The notes under the pieces: generated by a model
What the model saw: only the letters and a program-made list of their open reading frames with translations
What the model was told of the DNA's origin: nothing
Database searches by the model: none
Shown here: one piece after another, positions 41,938-51,107 of the stretch
How the letters are laid out: each line of letters starts with the position of its first letter
Position numbering within the stretch: the first letter of the stretch is position 1
Assembly (NCBI GenBank): GCA_944391465.1
Contig: CALXTS010000010.1
Location: forward strand, 1 to 52,906
Origin: an uncultured Alphaproteobacteria bacterium
GTDB taxonomy: Bacteria > Pseudomonadota > Alphaproteobacteria > RF32 > CAG-239
Length of the DNA: 52,906 nt
Reading direction: 5' to 3'
Translations under genes and position numbers: made by a program

Positions 41938-43028
41938 TAATCTATATAACGTCTGATATAACGAGTATTTTTCCCAACGCGAGACATTATCTCATAAGAG
42001 ATTGTCCCGGCATCTCGTCCCATATCATCAAGCGTATAGAAATCATCACTTAAAAAGGCCATGTCGCCGACCTTAAGGTTTTCAATACCGGTAACATCGC
42101 AAATGATATTATCCATAGAAATCCGGCCGATAATCCGAGCTTCACTCAAAGAGGCACAATTTTTGAAAAATACTTTTCCGACATTAGAGAGTGAACGAGG
42201 TATACCGTCTCCATAACCAATGGAAATAATCGCTATTTTTCGATTCGTATTAGCCCGATAAGTTGCTGAGTAACCAACAAAATCACCTTTAGGTAAGTCT
42301 TCAATCTGTAAGACCGGAGCCATAATCCGAACCACGTTTTTCATTTGGTTTTCTCTATAAGGAGCGGTATTGATACCATACATAGCCGCACCGAGACGAA
42401 CCAAATTTTGTTGAAAATCATGTCCTAAAAAGACACCGTCTGAAGCCGAAAGAGAAGCCGGAAGTTTTGGGAAGAAAGTTTCTCTAATCTCATTAAAATT
42501 GCGGAGTTGATGTTCATTCATAAAATGATCTTTTTCATCAGCACAAGCCAAATGAGACATAACCATTCCAAACTCAGCCTTATCCGTTTCTGTAAGTTTT
42601 TCAAGCTCTTTTCTTCTGAAACCGAGACGATTAAGTCCCGTTTCAACATGAATAACCGGCTTTACACCTTCAATTTTATTATCTTTCCAAAAAGCAAACA
42701 TTTCAGGGCTCGAAATAACAGGAATAATTTGATGATTTTTCTTAAAAATCTCTAAACTGTCTTCACCGATTCCCTGCAAAACAAAAATCCTTGCATTTTT
42801 AAGATTGGGAGCTATCTTTTCAGCTTCCACGGCATGAGCAGTAAAAAAGTTTCGGCAGTTTGCTTTTTCATAAAGAGTCTTTGCAACAATTTCTGCATTT
42901 AAACCGTAAGCATCATCTTTAACAACGGCAGCCGGTGTTGATTTATCTGCCAATTTTTCCAACATCTTGTAATTTTCGAGCAAATTTGCAAGATTGATTT
43001 CCAAAATTGGTCTTGTCAAAATAGTCAT
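41937..43028 (-). CDS. alr: alanine racemase
   Basis: A 363-residue PLP enzyme that makes D-alanine for peptidoglycan. The PLP lysine is K37 in AAVVKDDAYGLN (usually VKADAYGHG, so two nearby residues differ). The barrel then shows FVLQG, HVETGLNRLGF and SLSASDGVFLG; the C-terminal domain has VGYSATYRANTNRKIAIISIGYGDGIPRSL with the catalytic Tyr, and GRISMDNIICDVT. Full family length. The ATG follows a weak ribosome site (AAGGAATT). It is divergent from the tatD gene, with a 43-base gap between starts. Confidence 0.94.
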   Translation of the reverse strand: MTILTRPILEINLANLLENYKMLEKLADKSTPAAVVKDDAYGLNAEIVAKTLYEKANCRNFFTAHAVEAEKIAPNLKNARIFVLQGIGEDSLEIFKKNHQIIPVISSPEMFAFWKDNKIEGVKPVIHVETGLNRLGFRRKELEKLTETDKAEFGMVMSHLACADEKDHFMNEHQLRNFNEIRETFFPKLPASLSASDGVFLGHDFQQNLVRLGAAMYGINTAPYRENQMKNVVRIMAPVLQIEDLPKGDFVGYSATYRANTNRKIAIISIGYGDGIPRSLSNVGKVFFKNCASLSEARIIGRISMDNIICDVTGIENLKVGDMAFLSDDFYTLDDMGRDAGTISYEIMSRVGKNTRYIRRYID

Positions 43029-43071
43029 AATTCCTTACAATCCTCATAATTTTACAATAAAGGCATCATCT

Positions 43072-43818
43072 ATGCAATTTATCGACACCCATATCCATTT
43101 GCAAGACTATAAATCAAAGAATGCACCGCAAATCATGGCGCAAGCTGTAGAATGCGGGGCGGATAAGTTTATATGTGCCGCAACTTCTGAAAATGATTGG
43201 GCTGAAGTTGAAAAACTTACGGAAGAAAATCCCGAACGAATAATTCCGGCATTTGGAATTCATCCATGGCATATGGGAACCATAACATCTGATTGGGAGG
43301 TCAGATTAGAAGGTATTTTAAAAAAATACCCTCAGGCATTGGTGGGAGAAAGTGGGCTGGATAGAATTAAAAATCCGGAAATCGAACCGCAAAATTCGAT
43401 TTTTCGAATACAAATTGAATTAGCAAAATGTCTGAATCGTTCGCTAATAATACATGCGGTAAAAGTACAAGACTGGCTGGAGAATTATTGGAAAGAATTT
43501 CCCGAGAGCTTTGTCTTTCATTCATACAATGGTAAAGTAGAACTTCTGAAGAAAGTAGTAAAAGCAAATGGTTATGTGTCATTTTCACACTCAATACTAA
43601 GAAATTCGGCAAGAGAAGAAATTTTAAAAACAGTTCCTCTTGAAAAATTATTAATTGAAACAGATGGTCCGTATCAGAGCAAAAATGACGAAGAAAGCCA
43701 ACCTGAACAAATTCCGTTTTTGCTTAAAGAAATTGCATCAATTCGCGGAGAAGAGTATCAAAAATTGAGTGAGATTGTTTATCAAAATTCAAAGAGGTTT
43801 ATTAATGGAAAAAGCTAA
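43072..43818 (+). CDS. TatD-family metal-dependent hydrolase
   Basis: A 248-residue TIM-barrel DNase/hydrolase of the TatD family. Metal-binding motifs in order: DTHIHLQDY at the N-terminus, AFGIHPWHMG, VGESGLDR, SLIIHAVKVQDWL (usually IHxR), FHSYNGKVELLKK and LLIETDGPY near the end. The start at 43072 matches the family's N-terminus; the frame is open a further 26 codons upstream, overlapping the alr promoter. Its end overlaps the tcdA start by 14 bases. The function is annotated as 3'-5' DNase in model species; the in vivo substrate here is unknown. Confidence 0.88.
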   Translation: MQFIDTHIHLQDYKSKNAPQIMAQAVECGADKFICAATSENDWAEVEKLTEENPERIIPAFGIHPWHMGTITSDWEVRLEGILKKYPQALVGESGLDRIKNPEIEPQNSIFRIQIELAKCLNRSLIIHAVKVQDWLENYWKEFPESFVFHSYNGKVELLKKVVKANGYVSFSHSILRNSAREEILKTVPLEKLLIETDGPYQSKNDEESQPEQIPFLLKEIASIRGEEYQKLSEIVYQNSKRFINGKS

Positions 43819-44554
43819 TCCCCGACTATTAAGAACACAAATGCTTTTAGGAGAAAAAGGTTTGGAGCGCTTGCAAAATTCCACGGTAATGATAATCGGA
43901 CTTGGAGCTGTAGGCGGCTATACTTTGGAGGCACTGGCAAGGGCTGGCATCGGTAAGCTGATTTTGGTTGATTTTGATACTTTTGATGAAACAAACATCA
44001 ACCGCCAGATATTAGCGTTAACCTCAACTATAGGAGAAAAAAAGACGGAAGTCGCCCGCCGACGAGTGCAAGAAATTAATCCAAATTGCCAAATAAAAAC
44101 CTATGATGTTTTTGTTAATTCGGAAACAATAAAAGCATTATTGAAAGAACCGGTTGACTTTGTGGTTGATGCTATAGATGCGTTGAATCCCAAATGTTGT
44201 CTGATAGAAGAATTATACAATGAAAAAATACCATTTATTTCCTCAATGGGAGCGGCATTAAAAACGAATATTTCATGTATAAAATACGGAAAACTAAGCT
44301 CCAGCAAAAATTGCTCTTTGGCAAAATTTATTCGCAAGCGTTTAAGAAAAAGAGGTATAGATATAAGCCAAATCAATTGCGTTTATTCCGATGAACAGAT
44401 AATTCTTCCGGAAACGGCATTGGCAGAAGAAGAAAATGGTGAAAATAAGAGCAGAGCACGCCATATTTTAGGTTCATTACCAACAGTTACGGCGGTTTTT
44501 GGTCTGACCATAGCCAATCAAGTTATTTTAAGTCTGTCGGAATACGGAAAGTAG
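43805..44554 (+). CDS. tcdA: tRNA threonylcarbamoyladenosine dehydratase (TcdA, ThiF/E1-like)
   Basis: A 249-residue E1-like ATPase that cyclises t6A37 to ct6A in tRNAs. The nucleotide-binding motif is IIGLGAVGGYTLEALARAGIG, followed by LILVDFDTFDETNINRQI, the adenylation Arg region, DFVVDAIDALNPK and FISSMGAALK. The N-terminal RTQMLLGEKGLERL is typical of TcdA. Start 43805 has the ribosome site AGAGG and overlaps tatD. It is followed 9 bases later by hydF, giving a tatD-tcdA-hydF operon. Confidence 0.92.
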   Translation: MEKANPRLLRTQMLLGEKGLERLQNSTVMIIGLGAVGGYTLEALARAGIGKLILVDFDTFDETNINRQILALTSTIGEKKTEVARRRVQEINPNCQIKTYDVFVNSETIKALLKEPVDFVVDAIDALNPKCCLIEELYNEKIPFISSMGAALKTNISCIKYGKLSSSKNCSLAKFIRKRLRKRGIDISQINCVYSDEQIILPETALAEEENGENKSRARHILGSLPTVTAVFGLTIANQVILSLSEYGK

Positions 44555-44563
44555 AGGGAAAAC

Positions 44564-45778
44564 ATGCAAAATACGCCAAAATCTTTAAGACTTCATATTG
44601 CGCTGATGGGAAGGGTAAATTCAGGAAAATCAAGTTTTTTGAATCTGATAAGTGGGCAAGATGTTTCCATCACTTCAGCCAAAGAGGGAACAACAACAGA
44701 TGTTGTTGAAAAAAATCAAGAGCTCTTGCCTCTCGGTCCGATAACTTGGCTTGATACGGCAGGTTTCGGCGATAAAACAGAACTCGCAGAAGAACGTTTG
44801 AAAAAGACGCAAGAAGTCTATAATCGCAGTGATATAATTTTGTTGGTATGTGAAGGCAACAAAATCGGTGATTATGAGAAAGAAGTTATAGCAGAGGCTG
44901 AAACTCGAAAAATTCCGTTGATTAAAATTTTTAACAAAGCAGATATTTTTCCTTGTGAAGGAGACGGAATTGCCGTTGTCTCGACAGATAAAACGGCAAG
45001 AGATAAAGTTTTGAATATCCTTAAAAGAGAGTTGATAAAAGTATGTCCGGAAGATTTTATCAATAATCCGGCTCTTTGCGGAGATTTAGTGCCTCAAAAG
45101 AGCGGCGTTATGATGATTATTCCGATAGATTTTGAGGCTCCGAAAGGCCGCCTGATTTTACCGCAAGTTCAAGCAATCAGAGATGCCTTAGATTATAATC
45201 AGATAGTAACGGTTGTAAAAGAAAGTGAATATAAAGAGGCTTTGGGCAATTTAAAAACGCCGCCTTCATTGGTTATCTGCGATTCTCAGGTTGTTGATTT
45301 TATGGTAAACAACACGCCGTCGCATATCAAATGCACAACATTTTCAATTTTGTTTGCCCGCCTGAAAGGGGATATTGTAAAACTGGTAGAAGGTGCCGCA
45401 ACAATAGATAATTTGAAAGACGGAGATAAAGTTTTAATTTCGGAATCCTGTACGCACCATGCAGTAGAAGATGATATCGGGCGAGTTAAAATTCCGCGAT
45501 GGTTGAAAAATAAAACAGGAAAAGATTTAGAGATTTCGCATGTGAGTGGGCATGACTTTCCGATTGATTTAGATAAATATCAATTGGTCATTCAGTGCGG
45601 AGGGTGCATGAATAATCGCCGAGAAGTTTTATCAAGAATTAATCGCTGTGAGCAAGCTGGCGTTCCGATAACAAATTACGGAGTGTGTATCTCTGAACTG
45701 AAAGGAGTATTAGAAAGGGTTTTAGAGCCATTTCCTGCGGCAAGGATAAGATATATGGAAATAAAAGGAAAAAAATAA
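44564..45778 (+). CDS. hydF: [FeFe]-hydrogenase maturation GTPase HydF
   Basis: A 404-residue GTPase that scaffolds assembly of the [FeFe]-hydrogenase H-cluster with HydE and HydG. GTPase motifs: G1 GRVNSGKSSF, G3 DTAGFGD, G4 NKAD. The C-terminal cluster-binding part has SCTHHAVEDD and QCGGCMNNR, fitting the HydF CxH...CxxC pattern, then PITNYGVCISELKGVLERVLEPFP, typical of HydF. Full family length. No hydE, hydG or hydrogenase genes are in the window. The presence of HydF implies an [FeFe]-hydrogenase elsewhere and anaerobic hydrogen metabolism, unusual among alphaproteobacteria. Followed by a terminator. Confidence 0.93.
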   Translation: MQNTPKSLRLHIALMGRVNSGKSSFLNLISGQDVSITSAKEGTTTDVVEKNQELLPLGPITWLDTAGFGDKTELAEERLKKTQEVYNRSDIILLVCEGNKIGDYEKEVIAEAETRKIPLIKIFNKADIFPCEGDGIAVVSTDKTARDKVLNILKRELIKVCPEDFINNPALCGDLVPQKSGVMMIIPIDFEAPKGRLILPQVQAIRDALDYNQIVTVVKESEYKEALGNLKTPPSLVICDSQVVDFMVNNTPSHIKCTTFSILFARLKGDIVKLVEGAATIDNLKDGDKVLISESCTHHAVEDDIGRVKIPRWLKNKTGKDLEISHVSGHDFPIDLDKYQLVIQCGGCMNNRREVLSRINRCEQAGVPITNYGVCISELKGVLERVLEPFPAARIRYMEIKGKK

Positions 45779-45789
45779 CAACAAAATAT

Positions 45790-45823
45790 AAAACGGTATT
45801 TGCAGAGTCGAATGCCGTTTTTT
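45790..45823 (+). terminator. hydF operon terminator
   Basis: AAAACGGTATT (45790-45800) / AATGCCGTTTT (11 bp with one G-U pair), followed by more T. Confidence 0.85.
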
Positions 45824-45920
45824 CATGTGTTTATCATAAAAAATTATTTGTATTTAATTGTAAAATCTTATACTATTTGACAAAAGTTTTCTCAAACGAT
45901 TGTTTTTGGGTTTCTGAACG

Positions 45921-46781
45921 ATGAAAATGATAAAGCCAATAGTCAATATTTCTAAAATAGCCGATAATTACGATACTTTCGTGTTGGGGTTTAACGGTGT
46001 TTTCACAGAGGGAGAAAGTCTTTTCCCCGAAGCGGTGAAAACTGTTCAAGGGTTGTATAAATACGGGAAAAAGGTTTTGCTCTTAAGCAATACTTCTCGT
46101 AGAGTAGCCTCAATCGCCAGACAGTTGCAAACAGGGGGAGTTTCTCCGCTTTTTTTCCAATGTATTATGACGGCTGGAGAGGTTCTCCATTATAAACTTA
46201 AAAATCGTACGGGAGATTATTCAGCGATAGGGACAGACTACTATCATCTTGGCGGAACAGAAGACAACAGTGTTTTTTACGGACTTGATTATAAGCAGGT
46301 TGATAATATAGAAAACGCACATTTTATCTATATGAATGAGGCCGCCACACAGTCAGACACGATAGAAAAATACCTTCCGACTTTAGAACATGCCGCCGGT
46401 TTGGGGCTACCTTTAATTTGCTCAGGGAATGATACATCAACATTTAAAGATGGTAAAATATGTTTAGCCCCCGGAGCCGTGGCGGAGCAATATGCCGTTA
46501 TGGGAGGGCGCATAATTACGGTAGGCAAACCCGATGGACAGCTTTTCAATTACTGTTTAGATGCCGTTGAAGATAAAGGACGCGTATTGGTCATTGGCGA
46601 TAACGTTTCAACGGATATTAAAGGTGCATGTCTTTTAGGTTTTGATGCAGCACTGATATCTAAAGGCGTCCATGTTAATTTTTTAGGCGAGGGATACATT
46701 CCGGATGTTGCCAAAGCCAGAGAATTATGTAATAATTACGATGTTTCACCCAGTTATGTTATATCTAACCTCAGGTGGTAG
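45921..46781 (+). CDS. HAD class IIA-like protein, probable pseudoenzyme
   Basis: A 286-residue HAD-superfamily protein of the NagD-like, class IIA type. Recognisable are motif II (VLLLSNTSRR), motif III region (TVGKPDGQLFNYCLD) and motif IV (VIGDNVSTDIKGACLLGF). Motif I, which should supply the nucleophilic Asp (LLDxxGVxxxG), reads VLGFNGVFTEG, with Gly at residue 23 in place of the Asp. Without it, phosphatase chemistry should fail, so it may bind a phosphorylated ligand or another protein instead. No strong ribosome site; an ATG two codons on is an alternative start. Followed by two unknown genes. Confidence 0.85.
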   Translation: MKMIKPIVNISKIADNYDTFVLGFNGVFTEGESLFPEAVKTVQGLYKYGKKVLLLSNTSRRVASIARQLQTGGVSPLFFQCIMTAGEVLHYKLKNRTGDYSAIGTDYYHLGGTEDNSVFYGLDYKQVDNIENAHFIYMNEAATQSDTIEKYLPTLEHAAGLGLPLICSGNDTSTFKDGKICLAPGAVAEQYAVMGGRIITVGKPDGQLFNYCLDAVEDKGRVLVIGDNVSTDIKGACLLGFDAALISKGVHVNFLGEGYIPDVAKARELCNNYDVSPSYVISNLRW

Positions 46782-46786
46782 AATTG

Positions 46787-47353
46787 ATGACACAACGAAA
46801 ACTTGTTATTCTCATTTTCACATTAATAGCACTTTGGGCTGTTTTAAGCACGCCCTTGCAAAGAATGGGAAAATTTAACAATTATGATGAACCGCCGCGC
46901 AAAGGTGAGCTGCTGACTTTTGATGAGATAGATGAGTTTTTAAGATTGTGGTCAATTTATTTCCATAAAGATTTTACGGCAGGGAATATCAAACAAATTT
47001 CCATGACGGAACAAGCAAAAGCCTCGGAGACGGCATCTCCGAAACTTAAACGTTGGCTCTGGACGCAAGGTTGGAATGTTGATAGATTTTTTTATGTTGA
47101 GGATCGTTTGCGTTCTGTTGTAAAGACCGCATATTATCGAGCTAATATTAATGCCAATAAAGAGATATTAAAACAAAAGATGTCGGCGGGAAGTTATTTT
47201 GGTGATGCTGCTAACCTTAAAAAAATTATAAAAAGACAAGAAGAAACCCAAACAAATAATGAAAAAATAACGGATGAAGAAGTTGCCATTGTTGAAGGCA
47301 ATTTAGATAAAATCATCAATATATTACAAGGGACGGCTGTTTACAGACCATAA
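46787..47353 (+). CDS. membrane-anchored protein of unknown function
   Basis: A 188-residue protein with one N-terminal membrane helix or uncleaved signal (VILIFTLIALWAVLSTPL), then a soluble helical domain containing GELLTFDEIDEFLRLWSIYFHKD, KRWLWTQGWNVDRFFYVEDRLRSVV and a C-terminal charged helix. No family recognised. The ATG at 46787 is chosen for the AGGTGG ribosome site; the preceding gene's stop is 5 bases before it, and an upstream in-frame GTG would overlap that gene. Four bases separate it from the next gene. Likely periplasmic. Confidence 0.72.
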   Translation: MTQRKLVILIFTLIALWAVLSTPLQRMGKFNNYDEPPRKGELLTFDEIDEFLRLWSIYFHKDFTAGNIKQISMTEQAKASETASPKLKRWLWTQGWNVDRFFYVEDRLRSVVKTAYYRANINANKEILKQKMSAGSYFGDAANLKKIIKRQEETQTNNEKITDEEVAIVEGNLDKIINILQGTAVYRP

Positions 47354-47357
47354 GAAA

Positions 47358-48341
47358 ATGTCTCAGGAAAAATCAATAAAGAACCATATATTAGAAAATT
47401 TAGCAGAAGGTTTTTCGGTTAAACCTGCGCGTATAAAATATGTGGAAGAAGTCTTATCTCCATTGAGTGAAGAAGCCTGCAAAAATTGGATATTTGATTT
47501 TTCAAAAGAGGGTTATAAAACAAAATATCTTAGTATAGAAAAAGGAACCATTAGACGTGCCGGAGGTTTAAGTTGTGATGCAATTTCATTTACGGCAGAA
47601 GTCGGTAATGAACAAGAGGCATTTAAAATAGCAAGAACCGTTTATATGGATGATGAACAAGTCTTTATTCATTTAGATAATATTCATCGGACCAGAGGAA
47701 ACGGCAAAACAAATTTTGCATGGAAATCCGTAAAGAAACTCAAAACCTTTATTAATGCCCAAGACAAAAAGCGTCCGGATAAAAATTTTCTGCCGTCTGA
47801 AATAATATTGGAGGCTACTTCAAATAATGACAAAAGCGGCATAGCGAGCGTCGGAGGCTACGTCTGGGCTGTAAATGGATTTGATTTTGCTTCGGCGGAG
47901 GAGTTGATGTATGTCCGTAAACATTTCCAATGTTTTGCCAGAAGCAATGGTGTAGAAATTGAAAATGAAGATTTAAAATATTTTACCAAGCCGGCGCATT
48001 TTGCTTCATTTCATTGCGGAAAATTGATAAAAGATAAGTTTGGTCGCTCAGTCCACTTAGGAAAGGCCTTTTTGTTAATACACGAGGAGTGGAAAGGCAA
48101 AATGATTTCTTATTCAGGCAAGAATGAGGAGCAACGTTTTGCAGAAACCTATAATCAGCAACCACGCTCGCAAAGTTATCGATTTAATGCGTTTAAGGTT
48201 CTTAATTCTAAATATAAGAGCATGGTAAAAAAATACTACGACCGTTATCAAGCTACTCGAATTTTAGGTTCATCAATGTCGGTAGTTGAAAAATATTATC
48301 AACTTTTACGGAATAAACTTACCTCATTGGGAAATTTCTAA
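47358..48341 (+). CDS. protein of unknown function
   Basis: A 327-residue soluble protein without signal peptide. I do not recognise a family. A middle beta-rich part (about 80-190: KIARTVYMDDEQVFIHLDNIHR, SGIASVGGYVWAVNGFDF) is followed by a helical, basic C-terminus (SYRFNAFKVLNSKYKSMVKKYYDRYQATRILGSSM). It starts 4 bases after the stop of the membrane-anchored protein, with a weak ribosome site, so it belongs to the HAD-like/unknown/unknown operon. Its last 18 bases overlap the end of the convergent uup-like gene. Confidence 0.72.
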   Translation: MSQEKSIKNHILENLAEGFSVKPARIKYVEEVLSPLSEEACKNWIFDFSKEGYKTKYLSIEKGTIRRAGGLSCDAISFTAEVGNEQEAFKIARTVYMDDEQVFIHLDNIHRTRGNGKTNFAWKSVKKLKTFINAQDKKRPDKNFLPSEIILEATSNNDKSGIASVGGYVWAVNGFDFASAEELMYVRKHFQCFARSNGVEIENEDLKYFTKPAHFASFHCGKLIKDKFGRSVHLGKAFLLIHEEWKGKMISYSGKNEEQRFAETYNQQPRSQSYRFNAFKVLNSKYKSMVKKYYDRYQATRILGSSMSVVEKYYQLLRNKLTSLGNF

Positions 48342-50135
48342 TTTTTCTTTTTCAATCTGAATTTCCAGCCACTGATTTTCTTTATCTTCTTTAGACTTTT
48401 GTTTGTCGAGTAATAGTGTGCTGAGACGATTAAATTCATCGGGGTTACGGCTATACAAATCAGCGTCAGCTAAAGAGGTTTCAATATCAACGATTTCTTG
48501 TTGAAGTTTTTCAATTTCTGCAGGGAGAACTTCAAGTAATCGCTGTTGATTGTAACTAAGTTTGCGAGAAGATGAGGTTCTTGGTGTTATTTTTTTATCA
48601 TTTTTTTCTGCTCGTTTATTTTCATCTTTGGAAGATGGGGTATTTTTGAGTTTTTCAAGAAGTTCGGAATAACTTCCGGCATGCTCATAAAGAGTCCCGT
48701 CTCCTTTCATATAGATAACGGAAGTTACCACTCTGTCTAAAAAATCACGATCATGGCTGACGATTAAGATAGTTCCTTCGTAATCATCTAAGACTTCTTG
48801 CAATAAATCAAGAGTATCCATATCCAAGTCGTTTGTAGGTTCATCAAGCACCAAAAAATTAGAGGGTTGAGCGAGAGCAACGGCAAGCATTAAACGATTT
48901 TTTTCACCACCGGAAAGAGCTCCGACCGGACAATTAGCCTGCTCGGGTTTAAATAGAAAATCTTTCAGATAAGCCACCACATGCCGATATTTTCCCTGAA
49001 CATAGATATGGTCGCCTTTGTCACAAAGTGTTTGCCATAAAGTTTTTTTCAAATTAAGAGAAATTCTGTTTTGGTCAAAATAGGCTTCTTGAAGGTTTTT
49101 GCCGATTCTTACAAAACCGCTGTCAGGTTCCAAACGTTTTGTAAGGAGTTTAATAAGAGTTGTTTTTCCGGCTCCGTTAGGTCCGACGATTCCGATTTTA
49201 TTTCCGCGAATAACCCTGGTTGAAAAATCTTTAATAATTTCGCGTTCGCCAAAAGCCTTAGATATATGTTTGGCTTCAATAACCAATTTTGAACGGAAAT
49301 CGCCTTCTTCAATATTCAGGTTAATATTTCCGATTTGTTTAATTTGCTCACGTCTTTCGATTCGGAGTTGTTGAAGTTTGCGCAAGCGTCCCATATTGCG
49401 CTTTCTGCGTGCCGTGACACCTTTATGAAGCCATTCGGTTTCTTCTTCAATTTTTTTATTAAGATTGTGCTGTTCAATAATTTCTTGATTAATAATTTGT
49501 TCCTGCCATTCTTCAAAGAACTTAAAACCTTTATTATTGCGATGCATTTTGCCTCTATCAAGCCAAAAGGTGGCAGAGGATGTATTATTGAGAAACATTC
49601 GGTCGTGAGAAATCAAAATTACGGCACCATTAAATCCTGCAATAATTTTTTCAAGTGTTTCGATTGTGGCGATATCAAGATGGTTTGTAGGTTCGTCAAG
49701 CAACAGAATGTCAGGCTCATTAATCAAGGCCTGAGCCAAAGAAGCCTTTCTTCGTTCTCCGCCGGAAGCAGATTTTGTAGGCTGTTTATCAAGAATATGT
49801 AATTGCTCAATAAGCATATCGGCACGATATTCTTGAGAAGATTCGTTTTTGGGGAGGCCGGCAAGAATAACATCACGCAAAGTCGGAAAAGCATCAAGAT
49901 CTGGTTCTTGAGGCATGTAGGAAATTTTGATACCTGGCTGAATAAAAATTTCACCGTTATCAGGTTCAATAATTCCGGCAATAACTTTAAGAAGGGTTGA
50001 TTTTCCGGAGCCGTTACGTCCGACTAAGGAGATTTTGTCACCTTTATTAATGTATAATTCAACATCCTTGAACAATTGGTTGGTTCCAAAGGCAAGACTA
50101 ATGTTTTTAAGAGCATAAATCGGAGGTTCGGCCAT
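48324..50135 (-). CDS. uup: ABC-F ATPase, Uup-like
   Basis: A 603-residue protein with two ABC ATPase domains and no membrane domain. Domain 1: Walker A GRNGSGKST, signature SGGERRKASLAQAL, Walker B LLLDEPTNHLD. Domain 2: GPNGAGKTT, LSGGEKNRLMLAVAL, LVLDEPTNDLD. The inter-domain linker is basic and helical (KGVTARRKRNMGRLRKLQQLRIERREQIKQ), and the C-terminus (about 520-603) is a coiled coil, the Uup hallmark. ABC-F proteins act on ribosomes or nucleic acids; Uup is linked to transposon excision and ribosome function. Followed (downstream on the minus strand) by a convergent gene; preceded by a TerB-like gene 17 bases upstream. Confidence 0.93.
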   Translation of the reverse strand: MAEPPIYALKNISLAFGTNQLFKDVELYINKGDKISLVGRNGSGKSTLLKVIAGIIEPDNGEIFIQPGIKISYMPQEPDLDAFPTLRDVILAGLPKNESSQEYRADMLIEQLHILDKQPTKSASGGERRKASLAQALINEPDILLLDEPTNHLDIATIETLEKIIAGFNGAVILISHDRMFLNNTSSATFWLDRGKMHRNNKGFKFFEEWQEQIINQEIIEQHNLNKKIEEETEWLHKGVTARRKRNMGRLRKLQQLRIERREQIKQIGNINLNIEEGDFRSKLVIEAKHISKAFGEREIIKDFSTRVIRGNKIGIVGPNGAGKTTLIKLLTKRLEPDSGFVRIGKNLQEAYFDQNRISLNLKKTLWQTLCDKGDHIYVQGKYRHVVAYLKDFLFKPEQANCPVGALSGGEKNRLMLAVALAQPSNFLVLDEPTNDLDMDTLDLLQEVLDDYEGTILIVSHDRDFLDRVVTSVIYMKGDGTLYEHAGSYSELLEKLKNTPSSKDENKRAEKNDKKITPRTSSSRKLSYNQQRLLEVLPAEIEKLQQEIVDIETSLADADLYSRNPDEFNRLSTLLLDKQKSKEDKENQWLEIQIEKEKLEISQ

Positions 50136-50152
50136 ATCTTTAACTTCAATGA

Positions 50153-50578
50153 TTAAATGTCTTTTTCAACTAATTTTATTCCTTCCAATTGCCATTCAAT
50201 ACCATGAGCGGCCCACAGAAAGAAATCATTAATTTTCTCTTGTTTAATTCCGATATTCATACCCATATCATAAATAAGGGCAATTTGTTCATCAGAAATT
50301 TCATAATCGGTAATAGCCATTAAAATCATTTCACGGAGGATGAAGCGTTTTGTTCTGATGGAAGGAATAGCTTTAGCTTCTTTAATAAAATTTTCTTTAG
50401 TCCGCAAAGGAGTTGCTGCATTGATAATGCTTTTAGTCAAACCAAAATCGTTAATTTTTCTTTTTAGATAATCTTCATTATCTTTACAATTTCTTTTTTC
50501 AAGCAACAAAACCAGTTTCAAGGCCTGAATGCAGAAAATTTTTTCTTGTTCAGACATATTTTGAGTGTATTCGTTCAT
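50153..50578 (-). CDS. TerB-like small protein
   Basis: A 141-residue all-helical protein. Helices near LVLLLEKRNCKDNEDYLKRKI and FILREMILMAITDYEISDEQIALIYDMGMNIGI resemble the acidic helix pattern of TerB (tellurite-resistance) domains, including the DYEISDEQ turn. TerB domains bind metals or act in envelope-stress complexes, but the assignment here is by pattern only. It is directly upstream of the uup-like gene on the same strand (17-base gap) and is probably co-transcribed with it. Confidence 0.7.
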   Translation of the reverse strand: MNEYTQNMSEQEKIFCIQALKLVLLLEKRNCKDNEDYLKRKINDFGLTKSIINAATPLRTKENFIKEAKAIPSIRTKRFILREMILMAITDYEISDEQIALIYDMGMNIGIKQEKINDFFLWAAHGIEWQLEGIKLVEKDI

Positions 50579-50708
50579 CGTTCAATCCATACTGAAAAAA
50601 ATAAGTTCATAAATTGAGTATTGTTATATATAAAAAAATAAAGATTTGCAAAACAAATAAATTTAATTATATAATGAAAAAAATTTGATTTAGACAGGAG
50701 AATAACAA

Positions 50709-51107
50709 ATGCCTCTTAAAATAGAATTAAAACCGCATGAAAGTATTATCATCGGAGAGTCTCTCATAACCAACGACGGAGAGCGGACGCGTTTTTACAT
50801 AGAGGGTAATGTGCCTATTCTCCGAGAGAAGTTTATTATGAGAGAGAAGGAAGCCAATACGCCGTCCAAAAGGGTTTATTTTATAGTTCAACAGATGTAT
50901 CTGACCAGAGGGGATAAACAGTATCAAAATTTGTATATTGAATATATAAAAGATTTGCAAGCTGCAGCCCCAAGTTTAATCCCTTATACACGGCCGATAT
51001 CCGAGTGTATTCTTAAAGCGGACTATTACGGTGCTATTAAAAACGCCGGAAAACTTCTTCAGGTAGAAGATGAGCGCTTTGGAGAAATGCTAAAAGAGAC
51101 ATTATAA
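50709..51107 (+). CDS. flbT: flagellin synthesis regulator FlbT
   Basis: A 132-residue FlbT protein: MPLKIELKPHESIIIGESLITNDGERTRFYIEG, LREKFIMREKEANTPSKRVYFIVQQMYL, and IPYTRPISECILKADYYGAIKNAGKLLQ. In Caulobacter FlbT represses flagellin by binding the 5' leader of its mRNA; in other alphaproteobacteria it can also activate. It lies 191 bp before a flagellin gene, a common alphaproteobacterial arrangement. FlaF, its usual partner, is not present in the window. Good ribosome site (ACAGGAG). The conserved leader of three flagellin genes here is a candidate target, as inference. Confidence 0.93.
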   Translation: MPLKIELKPHESIIIGESLITNDGERTRFYIEGNVPILREKFIMREKEANTPSKRVYFIVQQMYLTRGDKQYQNLYIEYIKDLQAAAPSLIPYTRPISECILKADYYGAIKNAGKLLQVEDERFGEMLKETL

